Of a stretch of 6,294 nt of DNA, positions 5,404-6,294 are shown in pieces (the stretch's first letter is position 1; each line of letters opens with the position of its first letter). The notes beneath the pieces are model-generated. The model saw nothing but the letters and a program-made list of their open reading frames with translations, searched no databases and was not told the DNA's origin. The position numbers and the translations under genes are program-made. Source of the stretch: Symbiobacteriaceae bacterium (GTDB lineage: Bacteria; Bacillota; JAAYKD01; WRDA01). The stretch is from the NCBI GenBank assembly GCA_009779515.1, contig WREE01000117.1, positions 1-6,294 on the forward strand. Reading direction: 5' to 3'.

Positions 5404-6216
5404 GTGGGCGTAGGGGAGACTTTGCGGCGCAAGCGGGAAGAGTTAGGTTATAGCATTGCCGATGTGCATAAGCATACTTTAGTTATGTCGCGGCACTTAA
5501 TAAATTTGGAAAATGAAGATTGGGCGAGTTTGCCGGAGGATGTCTTAGCCAGGGGCTATCTGCGCAGCTATGCTCGTTTACTCGGTTTAGATGCCAGCGA
5601 ACTGTGGCAAATGCTCTTGGAACAACGCCAAGGGTTTGCGGTTTATCTGGAACTTGAGGCTGAGGACAGTGAGGTGGAACAGCTACCCAGAGCTGCTGAA
5701 GAGCGACCGCCTGACCGTGATCCTGAAGCCATGCAATCTTTATTCCCTCGGGTAACCGCCTTTCCTTTTCCCCCCTTTATCCCACGAGAGGAGTCCAGGG
5801 AGGTAGAAACGGAACCTGAGCCTGAACCGGAACTTACGGTGGCTGAAGCAGCTCCGGCACCAAGCATACCCTTCCCGGCGACCGATGTCTGGAAGGAAGG
5901 GTTTGTCTCTGCTGCAGCAGCGGTGCATCCTCAACCTAGAGCAAAGCCAGAGCCGGAAGGGGTAACTGCTGGTGGAACAGGTATTCCCAGCACCTCCGGG
6001 GCTTACTGGGATGTCAGCGCCGAAAAGCAGATGCGGGAGAGGCAGCGACAGCAACGATTGTTGCAAATTCAACGACAACGCTTTATTATTTCGGCAGTTT
6101 TTTGGTTAGTGGTGGGAGTGGTTTTCCTTTATCTCTTTTTCGCTTTCCAAGGGGGTGCATGGTGGCAAGCTATCTGGCAATGGATCCAAAACCTGTGGCG
6201 CAACTCGACTAGTTAA
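5404..6216 (+). CDS. RodZ-like protein: helix-turn-helix domain, linker, single membrane segment
   Basis: Residues 3-70 form the RodZ/HTH_25-type cytoplasmic helix-turn-helix: GETLRRKREELGYSIADVHK, then LINLENEDWASLPEDVLARG and YLRSYARLLGLDASELW. In RodZ this domain binds MreB and links it to the elongation machinery. A disordered linker (about 85-205), rich in Pro, Glu and Ala with a repeated EP run at 137-142, precedes a Gln/Arg-rich juxtamembrane stretch (206-226) and one membrane segment (about 227-249). Only about 20 residues follow, with five Trp between 253 and 265; the extracellular beta domain (DUF4115) of many RodZ proteins is missing. GTG 5404 (270 residues) is chosen because AAGGAGG (5389-5395) lies 8 bases upstream; the GTG at 5395 is inside the ribosome binding site and cannot be the start. 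It lies 17 bases after ftsK and is probably cotranscribed. A DNA-binding regulator anchored in the membrane is the alternative reading. Confidence 0.85.
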   Translation: MGVGETLRRKREELGYSIADVHKHTLVMSRHLINLENEDWASLPEDVLARGYLRSYARLLGLDASELWQMLLEQRQGFAVYLELEAEDSEVEQLPRAAEERPPDRDPEAMQSLFPRVTAFPFPPFIPREESREVETEPEPEPELTVAEAAPAPSIPFPATDVWKEGFVSAAAAVHPQPRAKPEPEGVTAGGTGIPSTSGAYWDVSAEKQMRERQRQQRLLQIQRQRFIISAVFWLVVGVVFLYLFFAFQGGAWWQAIWQWIQNLWRNSTS

Positions 6217-6253
6217 CTAACTACCCACATGGGTTAGAGGGCGAGGCAAGATT

Positions 6254-6294
6254 ATGCATAACTTTTTGCCCCTCAGTCGCAGAGAAATGCAGCA
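6254..6294 (+). CDS. Start of a probable YgiQ-family radical SAM protein (truncated by the window edge)
   Basis: An ATG at 6254 opens a frame that runs off the window after MHNFLPLSRREMQ. Proteins of the YgiQ/UPF0313 radical SAM family begin, from memory, with FLPxSxxEMxxRGWDxLDF, so the visible FLP-x-S-x-x-EM spacing fits well. GAGG at 6243-6246 is a ribosome binding site 7 bases before the ATG. The gene follows the RodZ-like gene by 37 bases with no terminator. Only 13 residues are visible, and the radical SAM Cys motif would lie far downstream. Confidence 0.6.
   Translation, partial: MHNFLPLSRREMQ

Noticed and set aside
5395..6216. GTG at 5395 as start of the RodZ-like gene
   Set aside because: This codon overlaps the AAGGAGG ribosome binding site itself; GTG 5404 has proper 8-base spacing.
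6217..6237. Possible hairpin after the RodZ-like gene (CTAA...CCC acat GGG TTAG)
   Set aside because: The stem is interrupted by a three-base bulge on one side and has no T-run after it, so it is unlikely to terminate transcription before the next gene.

Overview
The window is a stretch of a low-to-mid GC Firmicutes chromosome, most likely a Clostridia-type anaerobe. The evidence is a FapR-family lipid regulator, strong GGAGGTGAT-type ribosome binding sites, frequent GTG starts, and the order ftsK/spoIIIE, a RodZ-like helix-turn-helix membrane protein, then a gene starting like YgiQ radical SAM proteins. Every supported gene is on the + strand and genes are tightly packed. I see no rRNA, tRNA, CRISPR array, insertion sequence or phage gene. 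The placement in Clostridia is inference from gene content, not from a marker search.

Region 1 (1-721): the 3' end of an amidohydrolase that reads like isoaspartyl dipeptidase (iadA) overlaps, in an ATGA junction, the start of fapR, the malonyl-CoA-responsive regulator of fatty acid and phospholipid synthesis. fapR is not followed by plsX/fabD as it often is in other Firmicutes.

Region 2 (about 730-2638): a self-contained transcription unit. It has a strong predicted sigma-A promoter (TTGCAA, 17 bp, TATACT, with an extended -10 TG) preceded by an inverted repeat and a FapR-box-like palindrome. It encodes an unrecognised 126-residue protein, translationally coupled to a short NfeD-family membrane protein (NfeD1b type), then a stomatin/paraslipin SPFH protein, and ends at a strong intrinsic terminator. 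NfeD plus SPFH protein is a known membrane-microdomain pair; the small upstream gene is the least understood part of the window.

Region 3 (2639-6294): an FtsK/SpoIIIE DNA translocase with a long acidic linker, then a RodZ-like protein with an almost absent extracellular domain and a Trp-rich tail, then the first codons of a probable YgiQ-family radical SAM protein. The ftsK and rodZ-like genes are 17 bases apart and no terminator is seen between any of these three.

Together the genes concern the cell envelope and chromosome handling at the membrane: lipid supply (FapR), membrane domains (NfeD/SPFH), septal DNA pumping (FtsK) and cell shape (RodZ). The main candidates for new biology are the 126-residue partner of NfeD/SPFH and the possible link from FapR to that operon through the palindrome beside its promoter.
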